Below, piece by piece: positions 34,137 to 46,400 of a stretch of DNA of 64,000 nucleotides. Made by a program: the position numbers and the translations under genes. Within the stretch, counting starts at the first letter, position 1; each line of letters opens with the position of its first letter. Source of the stretch: Hirundichthys speculiger (Eukaryota; Chordata; Actinopteri; Beloniformes; Exocoetidae); contig JAGFBZ010000258.1 in the NCBI GenBank assembly GCA_018398805.1, forward strand, positions 1,240,001 through 1,304,000, written 5' to 3'. The notes beneath the pieces are model-generated. The model was not told the origin of the DNA. It saw nothing but the letters and a program-made list of their open reading frames with translations, and did not search any database.

Positions 34137-37100
34137 TTATTCGTCCCAGGCAAAGTCGTACGGCTGGAAGTCGTCTCTCAGATGTTTACAGTTCTCCTCC
34201 TCTTCCTCTCTGCTCTGTTTGCACTCCTTCCAGTCAGCTCGAGTCGGGATGTTCAGGACTGCCTCGCTGGCGAGCACCTCCCTGTATAAATAGTGTTGCT
34301 TCTATTAGTTAAACTGATAAAGATGCGTTCCAGTTTATCACTACTTGAACATAAAATCAGCAGTGTTTTGAGATGCTGCGAGTGTGTCCTCCGAGGATGT
34401 CGTCATCATCATCATACACATCTTTATAACAATAAGGTGTTTCAGGTGGGCTTCCATTAGCAGAGTTACAAGTTTAAAACAAGCAGGATGAAAATGTAAT
34501 GGCTGATTCAGCAAACTAAAGCCGGCTTTCAATCAGTTGCGATTCAGGATGTGCTTTTACATGCATGAAAAACCTCCTCCCTGTCATGGAGCCTTAATTA
34601 CAGACCCAAGAAGAACAATGAGCAATTAACTTGTCCAGCTAGTCGGACGGGAACCACTGCTCACCTTCCAAACTGCAGAGGAAAATGTTTCTGGATGCGG
34701 TAGAAAAGTTTCTCCCCTGAGTCCAGTTCCACGTAGAAGTACGGAGTTCCTGGAGGAGCAATCTGTGAGCACAGCTCAAATGAGTGAGTATATCTACAGA
34801 GGACACATTAGCTCTGCAGTGTTGTTGCTGGTGGATTTACCTGTTTGAGGTCGGTGTGTTGAGGAATCTCCATCAGCTCCATGTGCTGCTCCTGAGCCTG
34901 GACCATGAACGCCTCTTTGATGTCCTCTGTGGTGCAACGGTCCAGTGGAATGGGGATGACCTTAACCCAGGTTTATGAAAAAAAATTAATGAAATTAGTT
35001 GTACTAATGGAAAGTAGTCTGTACATTTTAAAAAGTAAATGAAATGAGTTTAAAAATAAACGGCTGACGTTGACAGATGTCCCGTCCTGCTGAAGTGAAA
35101 CCCTGTTGGTGTTTCTACCTGCAGCTGCAGGTGTTGGCTTCTGTAGTTCCTCTCAAACACCACGCAGCGCTCTCCTTTGCTCTTGTAGAAGCTCCTGAGG
35201 GCCGACTTGTACTTCTCCATCTCCTCCACCACCTCTGAGCCCAGCTCCACCACAGACTGGTAGTGGCCGATGGGCAGGATCAGCACATGGCGCGGAGTCA
35301 GACCACCTTTAGCCAGAGCCAGGTAACACTGGCAAACAATCAGGCAGGTGACTTCAGGCATCATCTTCAACATCACTAATGGTTTTAAATTTTTTTTTTA
35401 ACCTAATTTTTTGGCAATATTTTAATTACAATTACAAATACATGTTATGCTGGGTTGCACTGCAGCTGCCTGATGTTAATATTCACTATCAGATGTCGGC
35501 GCCTGTTAGCAGAACATTAGGACTGAGGAAATCTAAACAAATAAGTGTCTCTTGACATTAAACGCATGCATGATTACTGATGGTGTAGACTCACGTGTGA
35601 TCCTATGCTGATGACCAGGTGCTTCTCCACCTGAGGACTGGCCAGACAGAACCAGCAGGGACCAGGTGGCTGGGCTGTTCACAGCAAAAACAAAGTGTTC
35701 TAATTCATGTCAGTTCTTCAGCCCCATTTAAAATCTATCACATCAGAAGTTCTTTTCATGTGTTTAAAAAGTGGTTTCAGTGCAAAGAACATTTTTCAAA
35801 AAACAACAAAGACACACGTTGGTTTTGTGTTTTCACTGGTCAGACTCACGGGGCTGGCGGGGCTGTTTGGGCTGACGCTGGTCTCCATCGCCGCTGCTGG
35901 TCTCGACCTCGTCTGTCGCCGTCTGGCGGTCGCTTCCTGCCGTGGCCCCGAGAGCCGCCGCCTTGCTTCCTGCCCAGGTCAAAGAAGAACTGGCTGACGG
36001 GCTCCTGGAAAGATGACATGACATTCAAACGGACGGCCTGCAGCCTCCACACGGCCAAATGTAACACCTACAAAAGTAACTTGAGTTGCAGAAATGACAG
36101 TTAAAACCTCTTTGTAGTACATCTCCTCATGTAGGTTCATTTTCTTCTCTTATCAACTGAGACTTCCACAATTTGGTTCGATGAACAAGTTGTTGTACTC
36201 ATATAAAACCAAAACTGACTTTTTTTTTTTTAAGTAATTGCTATTTTTCCACATAAGATCTGATTTACTGATTCTGATTTATTTAAACTCCAGTTCTTTG
36301 TAAAACTGTAACCAATAACAGTTCAATCTTAAATCTTTGTGCGCACATTTAAAAAATAATGATCAAAAAGTTAAATTAAATAAAATAGAGCACTAGACTA
36401 AGGGATTTTGTGTCAATGAAATTGAAACAAACACAAACAAACAAATAAAAATAAGAGCCCCTAGCATCATCATGTTGCTTTTGTTAATAAATTCAATGAT
36501 CCAGGAGAAAAAAAGGATATATTCAGTGTCTGGCAGGCAGCGCTCTAACACATCAGACTATATATATAAAGAAAAAAAAAAGAAAAGAAAAAGGCAAGAA
36601 ACAGTTGTTTCAATTCCACTCTAAAGAACTACATTAGAAAAACTGCTTTTAACATATGAACAGCTGTAATGATTTTGCTTTTATTGGCACTAAAATGAAA
36701 TTTCAAAGAATTAACCCATCCTGTATGCATTCATCGGCTGCCATTGTTACTGTTAATTTGTTTTCCAGATTTTCCACATTACAAATGGCTAAATATGTAT
36801 CTGTTTGGTAGTTTAATAACATTTCCTTTTACATTAGTTTCATAAGAAAAAGCTTTGTTGCTCTTTGATGTGTGGATTTGCTTTACCGCTTCATTGTTTA
36901 TAGAAAATTTGGGCAAATTTGAACTAGATTTTGATGGTATTCCGTCTACCTCCTGATCTGCTGTGCTGAAGGCCGTCTTCTGTGCTTCCGTCTTGTCTTT
37001 GGCCAGGCGTCGGTAGGGGTTTTCTGTCACATCCTGCGGCTGCTTCACCAGCTCCGCCGAGTCCATGGTCTTCATGGGGATGATGTTGAAGGCATACAGA

Positions 37101-40100
37101 TACTGCAAACAGAAGCTGGAAACTAAAACACTCCAGCAAACTCCGTTTCCCAATGTACACAGGGAGTTCAACTTTTCTTTCACGATTATGCAAATCTGTG
37201 TGCGCTAATTTGGTTCGTACATCATTTCATCAGAGTTTTTAACGTGCTTAAAATGTCAAGTAAACCTTCCAGGTTTGTAAAGTGAGAGGATTTCATTCAG
37301 CTGCACGAGCAGGTAACCTTTACGAAACAGGTGCGCGCACCCACCTTCTTCTTGGCAGGGTTGTTGACGGTTGCCAGGGCGATGAAGCGGCTGACGTGTT
37401 GGGCATTTTCCTGAAGAACAACATGGTTCCTACGGACGGAGAAGTATAAAACCAGAACAGTGAACTAACATCACAAAGGAAGAGACAGAAAGCTCTGCAG
37501 CGCCCCGGTCTACCTGTATGGAACTCTCTCATAGTGAGCGCCCTCCAGTGCAGCAAAGTGATATCTCGGTTTCAGTTTGTCAGCAAGGCTGGCGATGGAG
37601 CCGCTTCCACATGACTTTGTGTTTACTTCCTGCAACACACAACAACATTTCTGAAGATCCATCAGGCTGGTTTCGTTATGTCAGCCTTCATCGGCAGGTG
37701 AAATGTGCTCCGCCTCTTTAGGGACAGTAACAATCGCCACCTCACCGGAGTGTTTCCGTAGTGCCACACCCCTCGAGGCCACTGTGATGTCAGCAGGATG
37801 TCGACGCCCCTGAACTTGGAGCTGCTGGTAAGTGGAGCCACGAGGGCGGTCAGATCTTTGGATGTGAAGCAGTTAGCCGGCGCCGGCTCCTGCTGAGCCT
37901 CTCGACCGCTGACGTAGGCGATCTGCAGCCCGGACGCGCCCGTGAGCACACCCCGCCGACCTGACACAAACGGAGGAAAGCTCTGATTCATGGGAACCAG
38001 GGAGGAAGGCAGCCGACCTGAAACCTTCTCTCAGTACCTACGTTAATATACGGAGGACCATCGCTGACAAAATAAATCCAGACTGATCATTTAATACGGA
38101 AATTATTCATTCACTTCTACATCTTTTTATTTATTTTTTACATTTTTCTTTTTAATGGAAGAATACATCAATAATTTTATATGATTACATAAACACCAAA
38201 ACTATAGCTTCTTTCACCCATGCTCCTCCAGATAAATTGTAGTTTGCTTTAAAGTCAATGCTGTAATGTGGAAAAAGAGTGATAGAAATATTAAAACATC
38301 TGTAAGCATTTAAGGATAAAAATAAAAAGTTATTTTTATTTTATTACTAGCCTTTATTGAACCAGGTTAGTCCCACTGAGATGAGATTTATTGTTGGTAA
38401 ATACTGATTTTTCTTTTCTTAACATCAGAATTTTTCTTTGTTCTATAATTTAATCCAATAATTTTTACACTTTTACCCTTATTCTTTTCTCTTTCCCTTT
38501 CGTTTTTTTAAACATTGCTTTTCTCTCCAGCTTTAATTCTTACCCAGTCAGGTTTAAGCATGAGTCCACCACTCCCTCTGTATGAACTTAACTACTTAAT
38601 ATATCACTTATTTCACCTCAACCACCCACCAAAATCTGTATCTGAACAAATCTGAGGTCAACAGTGAGCTCTAGAATTGATTTATCTTCATACATCTACA
38701 CAGGCCTTAAAAAAAAAAAAAATTGTTACTACTTCTATAAGATACCATTTAGCTTCCAGTTTGGGCCACAGAATTAAAAAAGTAAAGTGTGTCTTCCACT
38801 TATAGGAATATAGTTTTACTAAGAAGGGATTGCTTTTAACTTTAAAGCCTCTGTTTTAATTGGAATTACAAACTCCAATTAAAACAGATTAGAAGAAAGA
38901 CTGAAATAGTACCCATCTGTGATTAATGTGGAGTAAATCAAAAGTTCCTTGCCTCTGCGCAGAGAGAGATAAACATGTCTATATGCACTAATATAACATC
39001 GCCCACTTTACGAGGGAATTGAGATGCATTTGTGCTGCAGTTTTACCAAGATATGTGATGTTTTCAGCCAGCTCACAGCCGTCGGAGTTGGGAAAGTTCT
39101 TCACCGTCTCTTGGCTCGCTGCCCCCAAAATGTAAGTGTGGATGGGAGCTGAAAAGGCAAAAAGATGGAGGACTTTAAACAAATGCAGGAGTGCAACTTT
39201 GATTTCTCAACCATGCCAAATAAAATATAAAATACAAAATCAAAGATCAGTTTATATGTTTGTCTGCAAACTTACAACAACAAGGAGAGATCTGCATTCA
39301 GCTTCGTCCTGTCTTCTATTTTAGCTCTTGATACCAAATGAAAGTCTGCCAGAGATTTACTCTTATTTGGTCTCTTGCTTGATCACTCTCATTTTCTTTT
39401 TGTTGCGTCCTCTGTCATTATTTTCACACTTCCAGCATGCAATACGCAATACATGCAAAACTGAACTAGCTCTCTCTCTCTTTGTTGTTGATATTTGATG
39501 TAGTGGTGTAAAGTATGCAGCTCTTACCTCAGATGGGTCTGAAAGCTCAACTAATAGTTTCTAGAAATAATCAAATGTTCCTTTAAGTGACAAGTAACTA
39601 GTTGCTTTTGGGGCTTTTTTGCACACACGACCACTTCCAGCAAAGAAAACAAGTTAAAACAAGCGACACAGATCGTTCATTTTACATCATTTTCTACCTT
39701 CAAGACAACCATGGTGTGCTACTGCAATGCTGCGGAGCATACATCACACAGCTCCAAAGCAAAGAAGCTCCGCATCTATACCTTCATAGCTGATGTGATG
39801 TGGGCTAAAAGAGCCAAAAGATCTCTCTGTTCAGAGAAGATGGAAGACACTGATTCGGTATAAGGGGAAGGACAAAATGAGGAAGAACATCAAACGACGA
39901 TCCACTGAACCTCACAAGAAATTCCAGGTTATGTTCCTGTCATTTCAACAAGGAAAAGATCAGCACTGACAGCTACAGGATTAGTGATCCTGTTTACTTT
40001 CCCCGGAATAACCGGAGGAAGCTCCTAGAAAGGCACAGATATGCAAAGCCCCAGATGAGAGCTTATAAGTCACTGTGCATCAATTAAAAAAAGTGTCTGC

Positions 40101-40850
40101 AAAATCAATAAGTGCAAAACTGGGTTAAACTCTAACCCTTGGCTAAGTGCAACAGCGCCCCCCGTGGACAGATCTTGTATTGAGCGAAGTTGAAATTGTG
40201 CAGAATGAAACAACAGAGATGAATAAAAACGTTCAATAACCGTCTTGTGTTCATGGCTTTCTAAAATCGATCGTGGGCTTGTCTGTGTGATGGGAAATAA
40301 TGTTTCGGGGTTCGTTTTATCTTCACTTTTACCTTTCTTGGCTCCAGTTTTATACTGCTGCCACTCTGCTTCTGCTTCAGCTGTCGCTCCAAAAAACTCC
40401 CCGACACACAGCAGCAGCTGCAGGGAAACATCCACATATTAACGGCTGATACAGTGGAGAAAACACTGATTTCTGTCAGATCTGACTCACATCAAACTGG
40501 CCGGTTTTCTTCTGGATGGCCTGGACGCGACTGAATAGAGCGTTCAGTCTGCCTTCAACGTCTCCACAAGCCAAGCTGCAAACAGACACGCTTTCAGTGT
40601 GATTTATATGCTTTTGTCTCCTGGTTTAAAACGAGGCTCAAGAAAAGAGAAAAAAAAAACACTTCTGAAAACCACCAGCCCACGTGTGAACGTGTTTTGA
40701 TGAACATTAGAACCTCAACAGTGAGCGGCGGGGTCGTAATACAAACATTTTGAAAGAAAAACCGCTAGTTGAACTATCGCGATATGACGCGTTATAAAAG
40801 CAGAAACTGGAGTTTTCATGAACTCACACTCTCACTGGCTGCTCTCCCAT
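34137..40850 (-). CDS. cwf19l1: CWF19-like protein 1, with a frameshift in exon 9
   Basis: Nuclear protein related to the splicing/lariat-debranching cofactor Cwf19/Drn1. Fourteen coding exons: 40850-40828, 40575-40491, 40417-40333, 39148-39047, 37960-37746, 37629-37514, 37429-37345, 37102-36950, 36004-35850, 35674-35595, 35328-35119, 34960-34841, 34762-34665, 34281-34137 (TAA), about 556 residues (human 538). The start [17 protein letters not shown] matches the family. The N-terminal metallophosphatase-like part ([26 protein letters not shown]) runs to about 235. CwfJ domain 1 follows in exons 10-12 ([25 protein letters not shown], and QHLQLQV, a HIT-like histidine region). CwfJ domain 2 fills exons 12-14 (FHRI-like, [26 protein letters not shown]). 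Exon 9 is 155 nt where 154 would keep the frame; read literally the protein stops in exon 10 before both CwfJ domains. Confidence 0.95.
38101..39040. other. cwf19l1 intron 4, AT-rich
   Basis: Intron between exon 4 (39047) and exon 5 (37960). AT-rich with T- and A-runs. The only structure noticed is the perfect hairpin at 38850-38888. Confidence 0.4.
38850..38888. repeat. Perfect 15-bp intronic hairpin
   Basis: TCTGTTTTAATTGGA (38850-38864) and TCCAATTAAAACAGA (38874-38888) are exact reverse complements around a 9-nt loop. It lies in cwf19l1 intron 4. It could be a small palindromic transposon remnant or a transcript hairpin. Confidence 0.8.
39711..40065 (+). pseudogene. THAP-like relic and dispersed repeat in cwf19l1 intron 3
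   Basis: From ATG at 39711 a 50-codon frame ([13 protein letters not shown], then [19 protein letters not shown], stop at 39861) has the spacing of a THAP zinc-finger start: M-V, two early cysteines, a hydrophobic F region and a tryptophan followed by basic residues. It lacks the later C/H pair. The next 200 bp (39862-40065) match the dispersed repeat at 1795-2000. It probably comes from a P-element/THAP-type transposon or a retrocopy. Assignment is tentative. Confidence 0.35.
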
Positions 40851-42420
40851 GCCTCGGCGATGAATTTGACCCAAATTTGGAATCGTTTGGTTTGGATTTC
40901 TGCAGCTTCAACGTTTTGTACGTAAGGAACAATTGTCCTGTCGGAACAGTTGCGGAACCATTTTCCTTTCGCCTTGTTTACGATAAAAAGGTAGTTTTCT
41001 GTCAACATTTAAATGAGTTAATTTTTTTTACTATGACACTGTGCATTTTTTATTTATAAAAACTCTTGATGAGGTAAATAAAAAATGAACAAGTCTAATG
41101 ATTAGTCGGACAGCTATTGGAGTTGGACAGGTTGGTTGCCAGGTTTTATTTCTTATGTCAAAATTATGATATTAGAGCCCCCACCTCCCCGACCCGGTTA
41201 ACTTCATTTCATTTTAGACTATTTTCATGCACTGACTAGCCAAAGTTCAGCATTCATTCCTTTAACAATCATTTCAGAGCACACATCATGTGGTCATGCT
41301 ACTCTGTTTCAGAAAATCTAAATTATTGAGCTGCAAATTATTGGAAGGACAGAGTTGAACAGTCATCTTCAAGAAAGAAAGAAATGTGTGAGATGAGAAA
41401 TTATGTTAATGTTTGATCAAATTTAATTACAAAATCACTGGCAGAACTCACGGCAATGTAAAAAAAAAAAAAAAAAAAAAGTCCACATACAGCCTGAAGA
41501 AAACTAAAGGTACTGGACTAAACAGATTTCTAGCCTTAAGAAAAAAACGGATTGGTTTTTGAAACAATGGAAAAGGTTATTTAGACTGATGAGTCTAGAT
41601 TAGAAGAAGAGCACCAAATGAAGAGATGCACCCAACATGTCTACTACCTAGTGTACAAGCCTGTGGTGGAAGTATTATTTATTATGATATTACTTCAGTT
41701 GGTCCATTCAAGGCTCAGCAATGTGATAAAAAAAAAATGAGGTCAGCAAATTTCCTGAATAAATTACATGGCTGAGTTTTTCCAACCAAATGATTAGAAC
41801 ATCAAGGCATAAAATAAAACAAATATCATGATGATAAACAAGTGAAAAGAAAAACAAAATGTGTAATTTAATTTGTATTCATTTCTAACCACCCCTGTTG
41901 GCTTTTTCACAAAAAATATTAAATGCCCCAATGTGTGCATGTTGATTTCTGGAGGTTCCAACCATGCCTAACTTTCTCTCTGCTACATTTTATTTAAGTT
42001 TAATTTTTTTTCTTCCAAAAATATATTATTCAACACTGCAATAATCTCACTCTAAGTATAAATAAAGTATTATTTAATTAAATTATATTCTTTTTTACCA
42101 TTTTAAATTAGGGACAAAGAAAATATGAGTAATATAACAAAAATACTTAACGTTCTTGCCAACTTTTACAGTTTTCGATCATTCTCCATCAGCAATCATT
42201 GTAGTTTACGGAAAACATTCAAATCTGGCAACCCCATGGGCCTTCGGACGCAGTCCCTCCATCCTGGCACTTTGCTTCATCCTGGTAACTCAAAAGTCCC
42301 CGGACCGAAAACAGGAAGTAAGTACCCAAATCAAAAGTAAAATTCACTTTCTGTTTGGTGGCCGGAACCGATGAGAGGCACCGGGGAAGCTCGGAGAAAC
42401 AAAACACTTGTTAAACTAGG
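40851..42420. other. Intergenic between divergent cwf19l1 and dmtf1
   Basis: AT-rich spacer upstream of cwf19l1. It contains an A-run at 41461-41480 and a Tc1 relic. A GTAAGT at 42318 preceded by CAGGAA could be a donor of a noncoding dmtf1 5' exon, but this is not secure. Confidence 0.4.
41500..41800 (+). mobile_element. Tc1-like transposon relic
   Basis: CAATGGAAAAGGTTATTTAG followed by ACTGATGAGTCTAGATT corresponds to the W--V--SDESR region of a known fish Tc1-like transposase. The downstream phrases GATGCACCCAACATG, GTACAAGCCTGTGG, AGGCTCAGCAATGTGAT and ATGAGGTCAGC follow the same family order. Frames are destroyed. Confidence 0.75.
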
Positions 42421-42478
42421 AATAAAGCACCTGAACGCCGTCAAACGGCACAGACGCCATAAGCTTCACCTTGTTCAC

Positions 42479-42489
42479 TAACATGGCGC
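42479..42489 (+). promoter_or_regulatory. YY1-like site in the probable dmtf1 promoter/5' exon
   Basis: AACATGGCGCC fits the AA-ATGGCG core of YY1 sites that often overlap transcription starts of housekeeping genes. The surroundings (42420-42560) are CpG-richer than the flanks. The first coding exon of dmtf1 lies 970 bp downstream and has an acceptor (CTCTCAACAG, ending at 43449), so an untranslated 5' exon must exist upstream; this is the best place for it. Confidence 0.4.
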
Positions 42490-42924
42490 CGGACATTTTT
42501 CTGCTTTCATTTGTCTGCGTAGATTGCTGGATGCTAACGGGGGGTGTTTAGTTTGAGCTACAGTAACACGGGGATAACAATTCTCTCTCTGGACGCCACA
42601 TTTCTGCCCTTTTTATTGCTTCCAATCGACATTGTGTCTGAGCATTGTCTTTATCCATGTAGCTACACATCACTGACGCGGAATCCCAATGTGTATAAGT
42701 CCACTGGCCAAGATTCTGTATAAAAAAGAACTAGTTTTACACATTTTCGCTGGTTGCTTTTCAACATTGATGCACTTTCTTTTAACACGAATCACAATAT
42801 GCTTAGGGTAATCCAACCTGCAGTTTGGCATACAATGTAACTTGCACCGCCCAAATATAAAAATTAATGGCAGACTAAAACAGCTTGAACAGTAGAGGGC
42901 GCTTAACGTGCAGATTTGAAATTC

Positions 42925-43125
42925 AGTTCAATTCAATTCAACTTTATTTGTATAGCTTCTATTGCAGTGCAATAGAATTGTCCCTGGGCGCTTTTCAGAG
43001 ACCCAGAGCATGAACATTATTATTAAATATTAAGTAAAATGGCACGTAAAAACATTCCTAGCTAGAGGAACAAAAACCTTTAAGCCAAACAGCGGCAAGG
43101 AAAAACCTCCCTATAAGATTATAAT
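42925..43125 (+). mobile_element. Fish interspersed repeat (ATTCAACTTTATTTGTATAG family)
   Basis: ATTCAATTCAACTTTATTTG followed by TATAGC, then a degenerate middle with GGCGCTTTTCAGAGACCCAG and an end AAACAGCGGCAAGGAAAAAC plus CTCCCT, is a phrase set I recognise from many teleost genomes. It lies in the 5' untranslated intron of dmtf1. Confidence 0.75.
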
Positions 43126-43456
43126 AAATTTGGGATTTTTACTAATGGAGTTAATTCAATCATTTCTGTGGTTTCAGTTAATATTTGACAAAACTAATTG
43201 TATATTTATTTGCTGGTTTTATATGTTTTACATTATTGCAAATGGAAGCAGTTGGTCAGTAATAAAAGTTTTGGGGTTTTTTTCAGTTTGCATGTTGAAA
43301 ACCAGGTTTTCCAGATGCTGCCAGGTTTGCATTCTTTGTCTCAGAGTTGAGATGTTGGCGTGGTTTGTCACCTGTCACCGCCCCATCTCTGCAACAACAC
43401 ACCTGTGTAGACCAGCAGCCAGTTCAGTGCCAGTTTTATCTCTCAACAGGAGCAGG

Positions 43457-46400
43457 ATGAGTTCGGCGGCGGAGGACGAGGATGCTGCGGCGCTGGATAG
43501 CGTCAAGTCCATCACGCTCAGTCAGGACAGCGATGGGAGCATCATTCTACACTGCCCTGCCAGCCGTAGGAAATATCAATTTGCCTCTGTGATAGTTCTA
43601 TCAAAAATCCTTGAATAATTTATTTATTTTTTCCTTGAGAGTACCTGTCTGAATTATGGTTTTCTACTTTATCTTCACCAAAAGTGTCCTTTTATAGTTG
43701 CAGTGATTCAGAGTCAACATACTCAGTTGACAGAACCAACTCTAAACACCTGCTTTTAAATTGGAAACTCCTGAGTTTCTCGTCTCATGGTTTGTTGACT
43801 CTGACTTAGTATTTCAACTCAGTTTGTTGAAGCTCCTTTCTGAAGTAGGCCCCAGGTGTCCTTCCTCTTGCATTGAAAAATCCAGATTATGTACATTTAA
43901 TATGTCATGCAGGTTTTCCTACTACTTCAGTTCTGATTTTTATCACAGAAACTTTCCAATTTCAGGAGATAAATTTGTACAGAGTAACAAAAAAAAAGGC
44001 TGTTGTACATAAAGAGGTCTGTGCATCTGTGGTTTTCTGATATATATGTCTTTGTGAGGACCAGTGTGAGTTTACTGCGATGGCACTGATTGATGACCTG
44101 ACAATAACAGAGCTTCAAATATGTGTGTGCAGATGAGGATTCAGAGCCCATTCAGAAGAAGCTGCGACTCTCCACAGAAGAACAACGGGACCCGGAGTCG
44201 CCTCAGTTCTCTGTTGTCACTTTACCCAGTGAGCCATTTCACATTTCTGTCTTTTAATCTCTGCGAGTTTGTTCAGTGTCCTTGTTGCTTACTTCTGGTC
44301 CGATGATCCTTAACCCATTTCCGAGTTTTGTCTTTCACGATGCAGCCTGGTTAAAAAAAATAGTATTAAAACATTATGGCTGGAAATTCACTCATTTAGA
44401 TAAAAGAGACAGAGAACCACAACAAAGAGCTGAGATGATGGTCTAAATGACCACAAAATACACAGTATGAAGGCTTTAAAAGCATTCTTCTGAAGACCTA
44501 TGGATCACATCACAAACTAGCCCAGTTTGTTGATTAACTAGTCCCAGGATTTTGTTTCTCTTTGTCCCCATCAGTCTCAGAGAGTGACGAGAACTTCGAG
44601 GTGACGATGGCGGATGCAGGCGAAGGCGATCTCTCTGAGGACAGTGTTACTCAGATAGAGGTGGATGTGAAGCTTCTCTTCTGATTTTAGATTATTCCTT
44701 CAGACTCTGCAGTTATTCCCTCCTTTTTCTCAGGAGTTGATCTTACCCGCTTTTCACGTTGGTTCTGTTTTCTGCCAGAGCTGCAAAGCTAGAAATTTTC
44801 ATAATGCAGTAAAGTCGGGATGATCAGAGCCCTTAAATGTTAGGAGCATTTCCAATAACTGCTTCTAAAGCAGCCCATAATTACCTTGGTGGTGCTTATT
44901 TATGAATTAATTAGAAATGAAAATTTGACTTGTTCAATAAACTTATTGAACACTGAAGGAAAGTGCCAGAAAACAGTGTGAAAAGGTCTTTTATTTGTGT
45001 GTAGATTCTGCAACAGGACGAAGAGTCTCTGTCACCCAAACTGAAGACTGAAGTGTCTCCTGTTAGTCAGGCCTGGTTCACCACCAAAGAAGACAAAGAC
45101 ACGCTGGCCAACGAAGGTACGCACAGCTTCCACATTGATCCTTTCAGTTTTAAACTGTTTTTTTTATTTTTTATTATTTTTTTTTTTTTTACTGATTTAT
45201 CTATGAATTTATTTTTAAGATATGAAGCTGGACTTTGTTTCAGAAATGTTTCAGGCTAAGTCTTATATTATATATATATATAAGACAAATTTCCTTCAAA
45301 GTGCTTGTTTTTTTTTCACATTTTAGGTCATAAGTGGAAACAGGGGATGTGGTCCAAGGAGGAGATCGATATTCTGATGAGCAACATCGACCGATATGTG
45401 AAGGTACGTATCTGTCGCTGCGACTCGTCATTTCTGATTTTATGACATCTGAAGACTTCAAGTTCAGTTGTTTAGTTTTTTTTCTGAATTGTGTTCAGGG
45501 CCGCGGCATCCAAGACCCTACAGAAGTCATATTTGAGATGTCCAAAGAGGAGAGGAAGGATTTCTACCGCTCTGTGGCGTTGGGGTTAAACCGGCCGCTG
45601 TTTGCCGTCTACAGGCGAGTTTTACGGATGTATGACAACCGCAACCATGTGGGCAGGTGGGTTCATGAGGATGACATAACCAAAAACACTGCAGCTGTGT
45701 TGTTTGTCAGTCTGAGCAGTTGGTTTGACCTGTTTTGTTTTTACCAACAAGGTATACTCCAGAGGAGATAGAGAAGCTAAAAGCGTGAGTAAAACCTCTG
45801 CTTGTCTTCTGTGTTAGAGGAAACAGTTGGAAGCTGATTTGAGTTTTTGTGTGTTTTCAGGTTGAGAGAGAAGCACGGGAACGACTGGGCGACGATCGGA
45901 GCAGCTCTGGGTCGCAGCGCATCTTCTGTCAAAGATCGCTGCCGGCTGATGAAGGACACCTGCAACACGGGTACAGAGGGGCCTGAAAATCATGTTGATT
46001 CAATGAAAACAATTCAAACGTCTCAAAGCTTTTCTTATTTCTTTTGCGCATTTGGAAATCAGGTAAATGGAGTGAAGAGGAAGAGAAGCGCCTCGCTGAA
46101 GTCGTGTACGAGATGGCAGGGTGTGTCGCCAGGGTCAGCGGTCACGGGAGGCGTGTCCTGGGCGACGGTTGCTGACCGGGTTCGCACGCGCTCTGAGAAA
46201 CAGTGTCGATCTAAATGGCTGAACTACCTCAACTGGAAACACAGCGGAGGAGCGGAGTGGACGAAGGAGGACGACCTGAACCTCATACGCAGGTACAAAG
46301 GGGGGTGCGTGTTTGTGTGTTACAGCCGGTTTTTATTAAACTCACGGTATTGACGCCACATGCAGTTCCTCAAATGACCACTAGGGGACAGGTCCAGAGT

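Noticed and set aside
35619..36104. 161-codon plus-strand open frame
   Set aside because: Antisense shadow of cwf19l1 exons 9-10.
34282..40827. Search for a snoRNA in cwf19l1 introns, since the human gene hosts SNORA12
   Set aside because: No convincing H/ACA pair of hairpins with H and ACA boxes could be seen by eye on the minus strand; a covariance-model search would decide.
43130..43456. Upstream extension of the dmtf1 first coding frame
   Set aside because: A good acceptor ends at 43449 and the family protein starts at the ATG at 43457; the upstream part is AT-rich intron.
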